Shown here piece by piece: positions 41,985 to 51,841 of a stretch of DNA of 64,000 nt. This DNA comes from Runella zeae DSM 19591 (lineage in GTDB: Bacteria > Bacteroidota > Bacteroidia > Cytophagales > Spirosomataceae). The stretch lies in assembly GCF_000423565.1 (NCBI RefSeq), contig NZ_KE384037.1, forward strand, positions 186,001 to 250,000. Reading direction: 5' to 3'. The notes below the pieces were generated by a model. The model was not told the origin of the DNA. It saw only the letters and a list, made by a program, of their open reading frames with translations, and searched no databases. Numbering within the stretch: the stretch's first letter is position 1; each line of letters opens with the position of its first letter. The position numbers were made by a program, and so were the translations under genes.

Positions 41985-44201
41985 CTATTTTTTGCCTACA
42001 TACCGCTCAAAAAACTCATAAATACGGAGCATTCTATCAATCCGTTGACGAGGATTTCCGCTACGGCTGAGTTCGTGTGTGCCACCGGGCATTCTTACAT
42101 ATTCTACTTCGCGACCTAGTATTTTTAGGGATTTATACATCATTTCGCTCTGAATCACCCCCGTACGAAGGTCGTTTTCGCCATGTTTGATAAGCAATGG
42201 TGTTTTTATTTTGTCCACAAACGTATAAGGCGAATTGGCATCCATAGAGGTTTTTGCTTCTTTTTCCCAAGGATACCCTCCAAAGTACCCCGGTACCAAA
42301 CGCCACGCGTTGCCCTCTCCCATGAAGGTGGTCAAATCGTACACTCCACGCTGCGCAAAAGCAGCCTTAAAACGGCTATCGTGCGCTACAATCCACGCCG
42401 TAAGATAACCTGCATAGGAGCCTCCCGTAATCACCTGTCGCGACGTATCGGCCCAAGCCTCTTTGGCAGCTTCAGTACAAGCCCGGAGCACGTCGTCGGC
42501 AGGGCCAGTCCCCCAATCTCGATAGTTGGCTCTCATAAACTCTACCCCGTAGCCTCCTGAGCCCCGAGGATTGGCATAGACAACCCCATACCCTTGCGCA
42601 CAAAAAAACTGAAACTCATGCCACATAGAAGCTTCTCCAGGCCCCCACATTGCAGTAGGTCCACCGTGCATATTGAGTAACAAAGGGTATTTTTTTCCCG
42701 CTTCCGCAAACGTTGGTTTCATAATCCAATACTCAATCGTCTGCCCTTTGTCATTTTTAAAAGTATGTTTTTCGGGCATACTTAAAGCTTTTTTTGCTAC
42801 CCAATCGTTGTGAGAAGATAGCTTGGTCGCATTTTTAATCAATATATCTGATACATACAGCTCTGAAGGGTTCAACACTTCTGTTTTGGCAAATACAACT
42901 TTATTGGCTACCAAATCAAAGTCTGTAATACCACTTTCAAAATCTGAGAGTTGTTCTACTTTATCAAGTGTAGGCACTGCTCTAAAAACAGGGACACCGC
43001 CATTGGAAGAAGCCGTAAAGTAAACATACGCTACTTTTCCTACCTCTTTTTTGCTTTTAGGAAAAGTTAAGGTCACCCATTTGAGATTTCCCGCCGAACG
43101 GTCAAATGAATTGATAGTATATTTTGAATTCGAGGTTTTAAGATTCAAAAATCCCAAATGACCTTGGTCGAGGGTGGCTGGTTTGACAGGAGCTTGTGAA
43201 GTAATAAACGCCAACCACTGTCCATCGGGTGAAGGCGTAGGTTGTCCAAAGTTTCTACCTTTTTCTGCCAAAACTGTACGAACATTGCTACCGTCAGCAT
43301 TCATGATACAAATACGGCTTTCAAGGTCTCTATCGGGATGCACCAAGCTATCGGCGCGAGTTGAAAACCAAATAGATTTGCCATCGCCAGACCACGTAGC
43401 TCCTCCATAAGAATAAAAACCCTTGGTGAGCGCCGTTGGCTTAGCGCCTTCTTTGACTTCTACTACCATCAAATGCGAAAAACTCAGGTCTTGGCCCGCA
43501 GCGGCTTCGCCCTGAAAATTGAGGCGATTGATTACTTTTGCTTTTTTATCTTCTACGTCTTTGTCGAGATAAGCCCTGATTTCTTCTATACTTCCGTCAG
43601 GATTGGGCTTGGCGGTATTTTTCTTTAAAAATTCATTTTTGCCAAAACCCGCTTTTTCCAAACTCCAAACAGGAGCGCTTTGAGATGGATTAAGAGTAGA
43701 ATCACCCATCAAAGCTGCAAAATTGAGACTTGTAGAAAATAAAATTTTACTACCATCGGGCGAAAATTGAGGTGCTGAGGCACCGTGTTTATAATCCGTG
43801 AGCTGCCATGCTTCTCCCCCATCGAGAGGCATTACAAAAACTTGAGATTTACCTTTGACAGCCCGCACAAAAGCGATGCTTTTTCCGTCTGGACTCCATA
43901 CGGCCTGGCTAGCGCTTTCGGTGCCACGCGTAATAGCGCGCGGCGGAGTTTTGGTCTCTAAATCTACCAACCAAAGATGTGTACGATATTCGTATTCAAA
44001 CGGCTCAGTAGCCGATTCGGTAGTAGTGACAGTATAAACGGCACGCTTTCCATCGGGTGATAGCACCACCCCTCCTACTTGTTTGATTTTGGTCAAATCT
44101 GAGGCAACTATTTTCTCTTTGTTTTGGGCAACACTTCCTAAAGTGAGCGAAATAAGGACGATAAAGGAGTAAATGGTTTTTAGGTAGCTTTTAAAAATCA
44201 T
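41985..44201 (-). CDS. S9-family prolyl oligopeptidase-type peptidase, exported
   Basis: A 738-residue protein with a signal peptide (ending GSVAQNK), an N-terminal WD40-like beta-propeller with repeated SPDGK blades (VLSPDGKRAVY, WSPDGKSIAFV, FSPDGSKILF), and a C-terminal alpha/beta-hydrolase domain. The nucleophile is Ser595 in GGSYAGYLTAW, the Asp lies in LIKHGENDLRT and the His in MPGGTHELSR. This matches acylaminoacyl- or dipeptidyl-peptidases of the S9C branch that trim peptides in the periplasm. The gene faces away from the AguB-type gene. Confidence 0.93.
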   Translation of the reverse strand: MIFKSYLKTIYSFIVLISLTLGSVAQNKEKIVASDLTKIKQVGGVVLSPDGKRAVYTVTTTESATEPFEYEYRTHLWLVDLETKTPPRAITRGTESASQAVWSPDGKSIAFVRAVKGKSQVFVMPLDGGEAWQLTDYKHGASAPQFSPDGSKILFSTSLNFAALMGDSTLNPSQSAPVWSLEKAGFGKNEFLKKNTAKPNPDGSIEEIRAYLDKDVEDKKAKVINRLNFQGEAAAGQDLSFSHLMVVEVKEGAKPTALTKGFYSYGGATWSGDGKSIWFSTRADSLVHPDRDLESRICIMNADGSNVRTVLAEKGRNFGQPTPSPDGQWLAFITSQAPVKPATLDQGHLGFLNLKTSNSKYTINSFDRSAGNLKWVTLTFPKSKKEVGKVAYVYFTASSNGGVPVFRAVPTLDKVEQLSDFESGITDFDLVANKVVFAKTEVLNPSELYVSDILIKNATKLSSHNDWVAKKALSMPEKHTFKNDKGQTIEYWIMKPTFAEAGKKYPLLLNMHGGPTAMWGPGEASMWHEFQFFCAQGYGVVYANPRGSGGYGVEFMRANYRDWGTGPADDVLRACTEAAKEAWADTSRQVITGGSYAGYLTAWIVAHDSRFKAAFAQRGVYDLTTFMGEGNAWRLVPGYFGGYPWEKEAKTSMDANSPYTFVDKIKTPLLIKHGENDLRTGVIQSEMMYKSLKILGREVEYVRMPGGTHELSRSGNPRQRIDRMLRIYEFFERYVGKK

Positions 44202-44250
44202 TGTCTTTAGGGGTTTGTTGATTTATCCCCTAAAGTAAGCACTTTTCTAG

Positions 44251-44286
44251 TTTTGACAATAATCAACCGTTTTCGCGTTACCTTTG
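44251..44286 (+). promoter_or_regulatory. Promoter of the aguB-type gene
   Basis: A Bacteroidota-like promoter: -33 TTTTG (44251-44255) and -7 TACCTTTG (44279-44286) with 23 bp between them. The coding start at 44328 follows after a short leader. Confidence 0.5.
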
Positions 44287-44327
44287 TAATCACATACGTA
44301 CATAGTTCACCCAGAAAATCAATTGAT

Positions 44328-45197
44328 ATGCGAAACGTAAAAGTTGGTTTAGTGCAGATGAGTTGCACGGCCGATGTTGACCATAATTTAGCAAAAGCCA
44401 TTGCCAAAACCCGCGAAGCTGCCGCCCAAGGCGCCCAAATTGTGTGTTTGCAAGAGCTGTTTAAGTCCCTTTATTTTTGTGATGTCGAAGACCACGCCAA
44501 CTTCAGTTTGGGTGAATCTATCCCCGGCCCTACTACTGATACGCTTAGTGACTTGGCAAAGGAATTGGGGATTGTCATCATTGCATCATTATTTGAAAAA
44601 CGTGCACCCGGATTATACCACAATACCACCGCAGTATTAGATGCCGACGGCACGTACCTTGGCAAGTACCGCAAAATGCACATCCCCGACGACCCTGGCT
44701 ATTATGAGAAATTCTATTTCACACCCGGAGATTTAGGATACAAAGTATTCAATACAAAATTTGGAAAACTAGGTGTTTTGATTTGCTGGGACCAATGGTA
44801 TCCTGAAGCTGCTCGTATCACAAGTTTGATGGGGGCAGAGATTTTGTTTTACCCCACTGCTATCGGCTGGGATACCAACGAGCAAGACCCTAGTATCAAT
44901 GTAGAGCAATACAATGCTTGGCAAACCATTCAGCGAAGTCATTCGGTGGCCAATGGAGTCTACGTAGTGTCTGTCAATCGGGTAGGGCGCGAAGCCGATC
45001 AACAATTTTGGGGAGGGTCTTTTGTATCAAACCCATTTGGTAGCCTCCTATATCTTGCTTCTCACGACCAAGAAGAAATAAAAGTAGTAGAACTAGATTT
45101 GGACAAAACCGAATATTATCGTACCACTTGGCCCTACTTGCGCGACCGCCGCATCGATAGCTATCAGCCTATTACTAAGAGACTTATTGATGAATAA
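44328..45197 (+). CDS. aguB: Carbon-nitrogen hydrolase, probable N-carbamoylputrescine amidase
   Basis: A nitrilase-superfamily enzyme of 289 residues from ATG 44328; a longer frame from 44253 would run through the promoter. The catalytic triad is Glu43 in CLQELFKSLYF, Lys116 in KYRKMHIPDD and Cys153 in LICWDQWYPEAAR. The sequences FFCD-like SLYFCDVED and YYEKFYFTPGD are close to AguB, which turns N-carbamoylputrescine into putrescine. In Bacteroidota aguA is often nearby; it is not in this window. A bidirectional terminator follows. Confidence 0.9.
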   Translation: MRNVKVGLVQMSCTADVDHNLAKAIAKTREAAAQGAQIVCLQELFKSLYFCDVEDHANFSLGESIPGPTTDTLSDLAKELGIVIIASLFEKRAPGLYHNTTAVLDADGTYLGKYRKMHIPDDPGYYEKFYFTPGDLGYKVFNTKFGKLGVLICWDQWYPEAARITSLMGAEILFYPTAIGWDTNEQDPSINVEQYNAWQTIQRSHSVANGVYVVSVNRVGREADQQFWGGSFVSNPFGSLLYLASHDQEEIKVVELDLDKTEYYRTTWPYLRDRRIDSYQPITKRLIDE

Positions 45198-45201
45198 CCA
45201 T

Positions 45202-45233
45202 AAAAAATGGGGTGTTTGTACACCCCATTTTTT
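45202..45233. terminator. Bidirectional intrinsic terminator between aguB and hisIE
   Basis: A 13-bp perfect stem AAAAAATGGGGTG/CACCCCATTTTTT with a 6-base loop lies between convergent stop codons; A and T runs on either side give U tails in both directions. Confidence 0.93.
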
Positions 45234-45234
45234 A

Positions 45235-45852
45235 TCATTTATGTCTTTCTTTCAACACATCCACAATATCGTCCAAATCCATCCCTCTGTGCTCTAGCAA
45301 AATAAGATAGTGAAAAAGTAAATCGGCTGCCTCATTTTTGAAAAGCTCGTCGTTGGTATCTTTGGCTTCAATCACCAATTCTACGGCCTCTTCTCCCACT
45401 TTTTGAGCGATTTTATTGACTCCTCTTTTAAACAACTTACTAGTATAAGATGCTTCGGAAGGGTTGTTTTTACGGTCGCGAATGATTTGTTTTTGTAAAT
45501 AATTCAAAAATGGAGCTTTCCCTTCATTTTTTTCAAAAAAGCAAGTATCTGCTCCCGTATGACAAGTAGGCCCGATAGGATGCGCTTTAATAAGAATCGT
45601 ATCTTGGTCGCAGTCTACCAAAACTTCTTTCACTTCTAAGAAATTACCTGAAGTCTCCCCTTTGGTCCACAAGCGTTGTTTGCTTCTACTAAAAAAAGTT
45701 ACTACCGCTTCCTGCTGCGTTTTGGCAAGCGCCTCTTGGTTCATATATCCGAGCATAAGTACTTTGCCAGTTTCATAGTCTTGAATCACGGCAGGTACCA
45801 ATCCATCGGGAGATTTTGTAAAGTCGATTTGCATTGAATTGATATTTGACAC
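45235..45852 (-). CDS. hisIE: Bifunctional phosphoribosyl-AMP cyclohydrolase / phosphoribosyl-ATP pyrophosphatase
   Basis: A 205-residue fusion that catalyses steps 2 and 3 of histidine synthesis. The HisI half (residues ~5-105) contains VLMLGYMNQEA, SRSKQRLWTKGETSG, the metal-binding CDQDTILIK and TCHTGADTCFF cysteines; the HisE half (~115-205) has KVGEEAVELVIEAKD and EAADLLFHYLILL. Both halves are complete. The start is taken at MSNINSMQID; MQIDFTKSPDG is a possible alternative. Other his genes are not in the window, and the gene is flanked by a terminator and the NtrC-like gene. Confidence 0.96.
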   Translation of the reverse strand: MSNINSMQIDFTKSPDGLVPAVIQDYETGKVLMLGYMNQEALAKTQQEAVVTFFSRSKQRLWTKGETSGNFLEVKEVLVDCDQDTILIKAHPIGPTCHTGADTCFFEKNEGKAPFLNYLQKQIIRDRKNNPSEASYTSKLFKRGVNKIAQKVGEEAVELVIEAKDTNDELFKNEAADLLFHYLILLEHRGMDLDDIVDVLKERHK

Positions 45853-45930
45853 TCAACGCTGACAACCGAACTCTTCAAGAGAAATTCAACTGCCAGCGTT
45901 GGGGTCTATTTAAGTATAGTTTACTAAGAA

Positions 45931-47094
45931 TTAATTGCCGAAACTTGCGTATAAGCGTACATCATCTAGCATGATTTCGTCGCCGCACATGATTACCAAA
46001 CGCTCAATAACGTTGCGAAGTTCGCGAACATTTCCTGTCCATGGCAAAGATTTTAGATACTGCATCGCATCAGGCAGGATTGTTTTGGGTACGCCACCAT
46101 ATTCCTGCGAAACATCATACAAAAACTTTTCGGACAGCAAAGAAATGTCTTCTCTTCTTTCGGACAAAGGTGGTACATGGATAGGGATGACATTGAGACG
46201 GTGGTACAAATCTTCCCTAAAACCTCCCTCCGAGATTTCTCGTTTGAGGTCTTTGTTGGTAGCAGCAATCACCCGCACATTTATTTTTATTTCTTTGTCT
46301 CCTCCTACCCGAGTGATTTTACTTTCTTGTAAAGCCCTCAACACTTTGGCTTGCGCTGATAAACTCATATCACCAATTTCATCCAAGAAAAGTGTACCTC
46401 CGTCGGCTTGTTCAAATTTGCCAATACGCTGCTTTACAGCCCCCGTAAAAGCGCCTTTTTCGTACCCAAAAAGCTCACTTTCAATCAATTCGCTTGGAAT
46501 AGCGGCGCAGTTTACCTCAATTAAAGGCTTATTGGCCCGATTGCTCCGTTCGTGGATTTGTTTAGCAACCATCTCTTTTCCAGAACCATTGGCACCCGTG
46601 ATAAGTACCCTTGCTTCGGTAGGAGCTACCCGCTCGATCGTTTCTTTCACTTTCCGAATTGGGGCAGATTCTCCCACAATTTCATTGATTTTGAAAATTC
46701 GTTTTTTCAAATCAACGGTTTCTGCTACCAATTTCGATTTTTCGATGGCATTTCGTACCGAAACCAGCAAACGGTTCAAATCTGGGGGTTTGGTGATAAA
46801 ATCATAGGCTCCACGCTTGGTAGCTTCTACCGCATTTTCGATGTTACCATAAGCAGATATCATAATAAACTGCGTGGGGCGGCCTGCTTCTCCTGATTTG
46901 AGAAGTACTTCTAGTCCCTCAAGCTTAGGCATTTTAATGTCACAAAGAGCCACATCATAATGATTCTTTAAAATCATACTGAGCCCTTCTTCTCCATCTT
47001 TAGCCTCTTCCACCTCATAATCTTCATACTCTAAAATATCACGCAATGCCGCACGGATGCTTTTTTCATCATCCACAATTAGGATTTTTGCCAT
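45931..47094 (-). CDS. NtrC-type response regulator (REC + sigma-54 AAA+), no DNA-binding domain
   Basis: A 387-residue protein. The receiver domain (residues 1-120) has the phosphoacceptor Asp52 in CDIKMPK; the sigma-54 interaction AAA+ domain (~140-375) has Walker A GANGSGKE, the loop GAFTGA that touches sigma-54, and Walker B GGTLFLDEIGDM. The chain ends at YASFGN without the Fis-type helix-turn-helix of about 45-60 residues found in most NtrC proteins. It may activate promoters without binding a specific enhancer, as described for FlgR-like proteins. A partner histidine kinase is not in the window. Nothing suggests a truncation by frameshift. Confidence 0.93.
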   Translation of the reverse strand: MAKILIVDDEKSIRAALRDILEYEDYEVEEAKDGEEGLSMILKNHYDVALCDIKMPKLEGLEVLLKSGEAGRPTQFIMISAYGNIENAVEATKRGAYDFITKPPDLNRLLVSVRNAIEKSKLVAETVDLKKRIFKINEIVGESAPIRKVKETIERVAPTEARVLITGANGSGKEMVAKQIHERSNRANKPLIEVNCAAIPSELIESELFGYEKGAFTGAVKQRIGKFEQADGGTLFLDEIGDMSLSAQAKVLRALQESKITRVGGDKEIKINVRVIAATNKDLKREISEGGFREDLYHRLNVIPIHVPPLSERREDISLLSEKFLYDVSQEYGGVPKTILPDAMQYLKSLPWTGNVRELRNVIERLVIMCGDEIMLDDVRLYASFGN

Positions 47095-47316
47095 CTATAT
47101 TTTGGTGAATTAATCGTTAATCATTAATCACTCAAGAGTTAATAGGCTCATTCAAAAAGGTATATATTATGAGTCGTTTTGTAAGATAACTATTAACTTT
47201 TAACTGAAATAAACACTTAATTGGGGCAAATTTAGCAAACCAACCGCGAAAATTACGCGAAAGAATTCAGCTTTTACAAATTATTTCTCCTATTTATGAG
47301 ATATTTTTTCCATTTT

Positions 47317-48015
47317 TTATTCAAATCGGTAACTGTATCGTTTTGTGATTTTCTTCTTTTTCATTTTTTCCACCGAAACTACCATTTTAATATCTTCCAA
47401 AGGGCGATCTGCGCGGTCGCGAGGGCGGCTCGCGATACTATCTATCACTGCCATACCACTTATAACCTGCCCAAATACCGTATACCCTCCATCTAAATGA
47501 GGAGTACCTCCCACGGTTTTATAGGCTTCTTTTTGCGGTGGTGTTGGTATACGCCCTCCCCGTCTCAATTGGGCATCTAGGGTAATTTCGTCCATTATCT
47601 TGCCTTGTACGATATAAAACTGACAAGCCGATGATTTTTTTTCGGGGTTGTTGTCGCGGGCAGCAGCCAATGCCCCTTTTTGATGAAACAACTCAGGACG
47701 AAACTCGGCCGGAATTTTCTCTAGATTTCCTCCTCCGCTTCCTAGGCGTTCGCCGGGAGCGGCATTTCGTGAATTAGGGTCACCTCCCTGAATCATAAAT
47801 CCCTCAATTACTCTGTGAAACAAGAGATTATCATAAAATTTTTCTTCTACAAGTTTTATGAAATTTTGTTTGTGAAGCGGGGTTTGATCATGTAAAATTG
47901 CTTTCATTTCCCCATAGGGCGTCTTGAAAGTGATTAAATAATCTTTTTTAGATTTTTTCTGGGCAAAAGAATCAATACAAATGACCAGCAGAAAGAATAA
48001 GTAAAAGGGTCTCAT
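47317..48015 (-). CDS. Peptidyl-prolyl cis-trans isomerase, cyclophilin type, exported
   Basis: A 232-residue protein with a signal peptide (ending IDSFAQKK) and a cyclophilin domain: FKTPYGEMKAILHDQTPLH, then YDNLLFHRVIEGFMIQGGDP with the catalytic Arg-x-Ile-x-x-Phe-Met-x-Gln-Gly-Gly-Asp motif, and GYTVFGQVISGM. It probably helps fold envelope proteins. An insert (SRNAAPGERLGSGGGNLEKI) is typical of Bacteroidota members. It diverges from the HD-domain gene with a gap of about 70 bp. Confidence 0.92.
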   Translation of the reverse strand: MRPFYLFFLLVICIDSFAQKKSKKDYLITFKTPYGEMKAILHDQTPLHKQNFIKLVEEKFYDNLLFHRVIEGFMIQGGDPNSRNAAPGERLGSGGGNLEKIPAEFRPELFHQKGALAAARDNNPEKKSSACQFYIVQGKIMDEITLDAQLRRGGRIPTPPQKEAYKTVGGTPHLDGGYTVFGQVISGMAVIDSIASRPRDRADRPLEDIKMVVSVEKMKKKKITKRYSYRFE

Positions 48016-48084
48016 TACGCTTTGGCATTATTTTTTCACGAAATTGCAATCAAAAAAATTGTTTCCCAAATTCCCCACACTTCC

Positions 48085-49317
48085 GTGAACAAGCGCAAAA
48101 TTTTTAACGACCCCGTTTACGGTTTCATCAGCATACCGTCTGATTTCTTATTTGACCTCATTGAGCATCCTTTTTTTCAAAGGCTGCGCCGCATTCGTCA
48201 GCTAGGCATGGCTGAGCTTGTATATCCAGGGGCCTTGCATACCCGTTTTCATCATGCTTTAGGAGCGATGCACCTGATGACTCAGGCTTTGAGCACATTA
48301 AGAGGCAAGGGACATTTGATTTGGGACGCCGAATGGGAAGCGGCTCATATTGCGATTTTGTTGCACGATATTGGCCACGGCCCTTTTTCTCATGTCCTCG
48401 AAAAAACCCTCCTCAATGGTGTAGCACATGAGTACCTCTCTCTGGAAATTATGAAAGAACTCAACCGACAAACAGACGGACGGCTAGATTTGGCAATTCA
48501 GATGTTTGAAGGAAGTTACCCTAGGCAATTTTTTCACCAACTTGTATCAAGTCAGCTTGATATGGATCGCATGGATTACCTAAACAGAGATTGCTTCTTC
48601 ACGGGAGTAGCCGAGGGGGCTATTGGTACGGAGCGAATCATCAAGATGTTTGATATTGTAGACGACCAATTGGTGATAGAATCAAAAGGGATACTAAGTA
48701 TCGAAAATTTCCTTAATGCTCGCCGATTGATGTATTGGCAAGTATATCTTCACAAGACCTCTATCTGTGCAGAAGTAATGCTCATTCAGGCTATCACACG
48801 CGCTCGTGAATTGGCGATGAAAGGTGAGGCTATTTTTGCGCCGCCTCATTTTGCTATTTTTCTTACTCAAAATATCACGTTCCAACGCTTTCAGGAAAAT
48901 GTCGAATATCTAAACGCTTTTTTACAAATTGATGATTACGATGTTTGGTCATGCATTAAAATTTGGGCGCAGCATTCTGACTTCGTACTATCGACTATTT
49001 GTCAGAGGATATTAGACCGGAAATTGTACAAAATCCAGTTTAGTAATCACCCATTTGATGAAAATTATCTCTTAAGTATCTCTGCTCAACTCCACGAACA
49101 AGGTATTGAAGCACAGCTACACCCTTATTTTATGGTGCAGGGTCAATCCACCAATGCAGCCTATGTATCAAGTAAAGAACATATTTTGATTAAGATGAAA
49201 GATGGCAAAGTAAAGGATATTGCGGAGGCATCTGATTTGCCTACTATCAAAGCCCTTAGTAATATTGTCCGAAAGTATTATGTTTGTTGGATGAAACCTC
49301 TAACTTTGCACTCTTAA
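48085..49317 (+). CDS. HD-domain phosphohydrolase (SAMHD1/dGTPase-like)
   Basis: Start GTG 48085 ([18 protein letters not shown]) is preferred over a TTG frame at 48022, since family members begin at this motif. The product is 410 residues. The HD motif is [20 protein letters not shown] and [16 protein letters not shown], with the C-terminal Asp in [13 protein letters not shown]. Family members hydrolyse dNTPs or related phosphates; the true substrate is unknown. It lies 10 bp upstream of lpxD and may be co-transcribed with the lipid A genes, an arrangement seen in other Bacteroidota as far as I recall. Confidence 0.9.
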   Translation: MNKRKIFNDPVYGFISIPSDFLFDLIEHPFFQRLRRIRQLGMAELVYPGALHTRFHHALGAMHLMTQALSTLRGKGHLIWDAEWEAAHIAILLHDIGHGPFSHVLEKTLLNGVAHEYLSLEIMKELNRQTDGRLDLAIQMFEGSYPRQFFHQLVSSQLDMDRMDYLNRDCFFTGVAEGAIGTERIIKMFDIVDDQLVIESKGILSIENFLNARRLMYWQVYLHKTSICAEVMLIQAITRARELAMKGEAIFAPPHFAIFLTQNITFQRFQENVEYLNAFLQIDDYDVWSCIKIWAQHSDFVLSTICQRILDRKLYKIQFSNHPFDENYLLSISAQLHEQGIEAQLHPYFMVQGQSTNAAYVSSKEHILIKMKDGKVKDIAEASDLPTIKALSNIVRKYYVCWMKPLTLHS

Positions 49318-49327
49318 ATCAGACCGT

Positions 49328-50365
49328 ATGGAATTTACCGTCAAGCAGATAGCTGGACTGCTCGGAGGAGAAATAGAAGGAGACGAAAATCTGAAAGTCA
49401 ATCAGTTAGCGAAAATTGAGGAAGGAAAAGCTGGTGCTATTTCTTTCTTATCAAATCTCAAGTATGAGCCTTATTTGTACACTACCGAAGCATCAGCGGT
49501 TATTATTGATAAGCGTTTTGAGCCTAGACAAGCTATCAAGACTACACTTATCAGAGTTGACAACTCCTATACTGCTTTTACTCAGCTTCTTCAAGTATAT
49601 GAACAAATCCTTAAAGGAAACAAGCAAGGCATTGAACAACCTTCGTATTTAGGAGAGAATTCGAAAGTAGGAGAAGGGTTATATTTAGGAGCTTTTGCCT
49701 ATGTAGGTAAAAATTGTACTATCGGGCAAAACGTAAAGATTTATCCTCAAGCTTATATAGGTGACAATGTCCAGATTGGTGACAATTGTGTCATTCATTC
49801 GGGAGTTAAAATCTACAACAATTCTATTATTGGGAAAAATTGTGTTTTTTTTGCCAATGCTGTCATCGGAAGCGATGGTTTTGGGTTTGCTCCCCAAACC
49901 GACGGCTCTTACAAAACAATTCCTCAACTTGGCAACGTTGTGATTGAGGATAACGTAAGTATAGGAGCTGGGGCAACGGTCGATTGTGCCACTATGGGGT
50001 CGACCATCATACGACAAGGCGTAAAAATTGATAATTTGGTGCAAGTAGGCCACAATGTCGAAATCGGCAAACATACAGTGATTGCGGCTCAAGTGGGTAT
50101 TGCAGGCTCTACTAAAATCGGTGAATGCTGTACTATCGGCGGGCAGGCAGGTTTTGGGGGGCATATTTATGTTGCTAACAAAACCAAAGTAGGAGGTCAA
50201 TCTGGCGTAAACCGTACTTGGGAAAAAGAAGGATTGTCACTAAATGGTACGCCAGCCATTGAACTCCAAGACAGTTTGCGAGCACTGGCCGTTTTTCGTA
50301 AGCTACCTTTGCTTGAAAAAAGAGTATACGAACTAGAGAAAAAAAATCAAGAAGATAAATCATAA
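49328..50365 (+). CDS. lpxD: UDP-3-O-(3-hydroxyacyl)glucosamine N-acyltransferase
   Basis: A 345-residue left-handed beta-helix enzyme that adds the second acyl chain in lipid A synthesis. The N-terminal uridine-binding domain ([15 protein letters not shown]) is followed by hexapeptide repeats from about residue 110 to 290 ([20 protein letters not shown] and others), with the catalytic His in [14 protein letters not shown]-terminal helix ([15 protein letters not shown]) forms the trimer stalk. Length is standard. It is 3 bp upstream of lpxC-fabZ, forming the conserved Bacteroidota cluster lpxD, lpxC-fabZ, lpxA. Confidence 0.96.
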   Translation: MEFTVKQIAGLLGGEIEGDENLKVNQLAKIEEGKAGAISFLSNLKYEPYLYTTEASAVIIDKRFEPRQAIKTTLIRVDNSYTAFTQLLQVYEQILKGNKQGIEQPSYLGENSKVGEGLYLGAFAYVGKNCTIGQNVKIYPQAYIGDNVQIGDNCVIHSGVKIYNNSIIGKNCVFFANAVIGSDGFGFAPQTDGSYKTIPQLGNVVIEDNVSIGAGATVDCATMGSTIIRQGVKIDNLVQVGHNVEIGKHTVIAAQVGIAGSTKIGECCTIGGQAGFGGHIYVANKTKVGGQSGVNRTWEKEGLSLNGTPAIELQDSLRALAVFRKLPLLEKRVYELEKKNQEDKS

Positions 50366-50368
50366 GGA

Positions 50369-51763
50369 ATGTTGAACATTAAACAACAAACCATCGAAAA
50401 ATCCGTGTCGGTATCGGGTGTAGGCTTACACACAGGTGTTTCCGCCACGATGACCTTTCTTCCCGCACCTATCAATCACGGATACAAATTTCAACGCATC
50501 GATTTAGAAGGTCAGCCTATCATCGACGCCGATGTTGACAATGTAGTAGATGTATCTCGCGGTACCACACTTGAACAAAACGGAGCACGGGTATATACCG
50601 TGGAGCATACCCTGGCGGCCCTAGTGGGTCTTCAAATCGACAATGCGCTTATCCAACTCGACGGACCCGAACCTCCCATCATGGATGGTAGCTCTATCAA
50701 GTTTGTCGAAGCTTTAAGAGATGCGGGCATTGTGGAGCAAAACGCCTCTCGAAATTATTTCGAAATACCAGAACCTGTTCGGTATATCAATGCTGAAAAA
50801 GACATTGAGATGGTAGCCCTTCCTCTTAATGACTACCGACTCACTGTGATGGTTGACTACAATTCGAAGGTAATCAGTAGCCAACACGCCTCTCTCAACG
50901 ATATCACAACCTTCTCTCGTGAAATAGCTTCCTGCCGCACCTTCTGTTTTTTGCATGAGCTAGAAGCACTCTATAAAGCCAATCTCATCAAAGGAGGAGA
51001 TTTGACCAATGCTATCGTCATCGTAGACCGAGATGTAGAAGAAGGCGAACTAGATTATTTGTCTCAATTGTTGAACAAACCCAAAATTGGGGTTAACAAA
51101 AATGTGGGCATTCTTAACAATCTAGAACTACATTATCCTAACGAAATGGCCCGCCATAAACTCCTCGATGTAGTTGGAGATTTGGCATTGGTAGGGCGCC
51201 CCATCAAAGGTCAAATTTTAGCTGCTCGCCCTGGGCACGCTGCCAATGTAGCTTTGGCTAAGAAAATCAAGAAACTGGTTCAATCTTCTAAAAGCCATGT
51301 GCCCCACTATGACCCCAAAGTAGCTCCAGTGATGGATTTGAAGCGTATTTGCGAGCTTCTACCTCACCGATATCCGTTTTTAATGATTGATAAAATCGTT
51401 TATATGGATGAAAACAGCGTAGCCGGTTTGAAAAATGTCACCATGAACGAACCCTTCTTTACGGGTCATTTTCCAAACAATCCAGTCATGCCAGGAGTTT
51501 TACAGATGGAAGCAATGGCACAAACGGGCGCTATTTTGGCTCTTAGTTCTCAACCCGACCCCGAAAACTATTGGCCTTTCTTGGCAGCTATCGAAAATTG
51601 CCGCTTCCGTCGCAATGTCGTACCTGGTGATACTGTCATATTCAAATGTGAATTTACGGCACCTATCAAACGGGGCATCGTCAAAATGCACGGGGCAGGT
51701 TATGTAGCTGGCCAACTTGTTTGCGAAGCTGATATGACCGCGAGCTTAGTTAGAAAAAAATAA
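50369..51763 (+). CDS. lpxC-fabZ: Bifunctional LpxC deacetylase / FabZ dehydratase
   Basis: A 464-residue fusion. The first ~300 residues are the zinc deacetylase LpxC, which makes the committed step of lipid A synthesis: VEHTLAALVGLQID and HKLLDVVGDLALVG hold the zinc ligands, with LDGPEPPIMDGSS before them. From ~315 is FabZ, the 3-hydroxyacyl-ACP dehydratase: LLPHRYPFLMIDKI with catalytic His and GHFPNNPVMPGVLQMEAMAQ with catalytic Glu. The fusion is known and characteristic of Bacteroidota. It follows lpxD by 3 bp and lies 78 bp before lpxA. Confidence 0.97.
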   Translation: MLNIKQQTIEKSVSVSGVGLHTGVSATMTFLPAPINHGYKFQRIDLEGQPIIDADVDNVVDVSRGTTLEQNGARVYTVEHTLAALVGLQIDNALIQLDGPEPPIMDGSSIKFVEALRDAGIVEQNASRNYFEIPEPVRYINAEKDIEMVALPLNDYRLTVMVDYNSKVISSQHASLNDITTFSREIASCRTFCFLHELEALYKANLIKGGDLTNAIVIVDRDVEEGELDYLSQLLNKPKIGVNKNVGILNNLELHYPNEMARHKLLDVVGDLALVGRPIKGQILAARPGHAANVALAKKIKKLVQSSKSHVPHYDPKVAPVMDLKRICELLPHRYPFLMIDKIVYMDENSVAGLKNVTMNEPFFTGHFPNNPVMPGVLQMEAMAQTGAILALSSQPDPENYWPFLAAIENCRFRRNVVPGDTVIFKCEFTAPIKRGIVKMHGAGYVAGQLVCEADMTASLVRKK

Positions 51764-51841
51764 TATAAGGATTAACAACCCCTCAAGTTTATGGTAAAAC
51801 TACTGCTGTAAACTTAATCTTATGAATTACTGATCCAAAGA

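Noticed and set aside
45855-45900. AACGCTG/CAGCGTT inverted repeat after the NtrC-type gene as a terminator
   Set aside because: The loop is over 30 bases and no T run follows, so it is too weak to call.
45935-46807. Plus-strand frame of 290 codons
   Set aside because: It is antisense to the conserved NtrC-type gene, whose motifs are complete; the frame has no recognisable domain.
49685-50200. Minus-strand frame of 171 codons
   Set aside because: Antisense to the hexapeptide-repeat part of lpxD; the regular codon pattern of the repeats keeps the opposite frame open.
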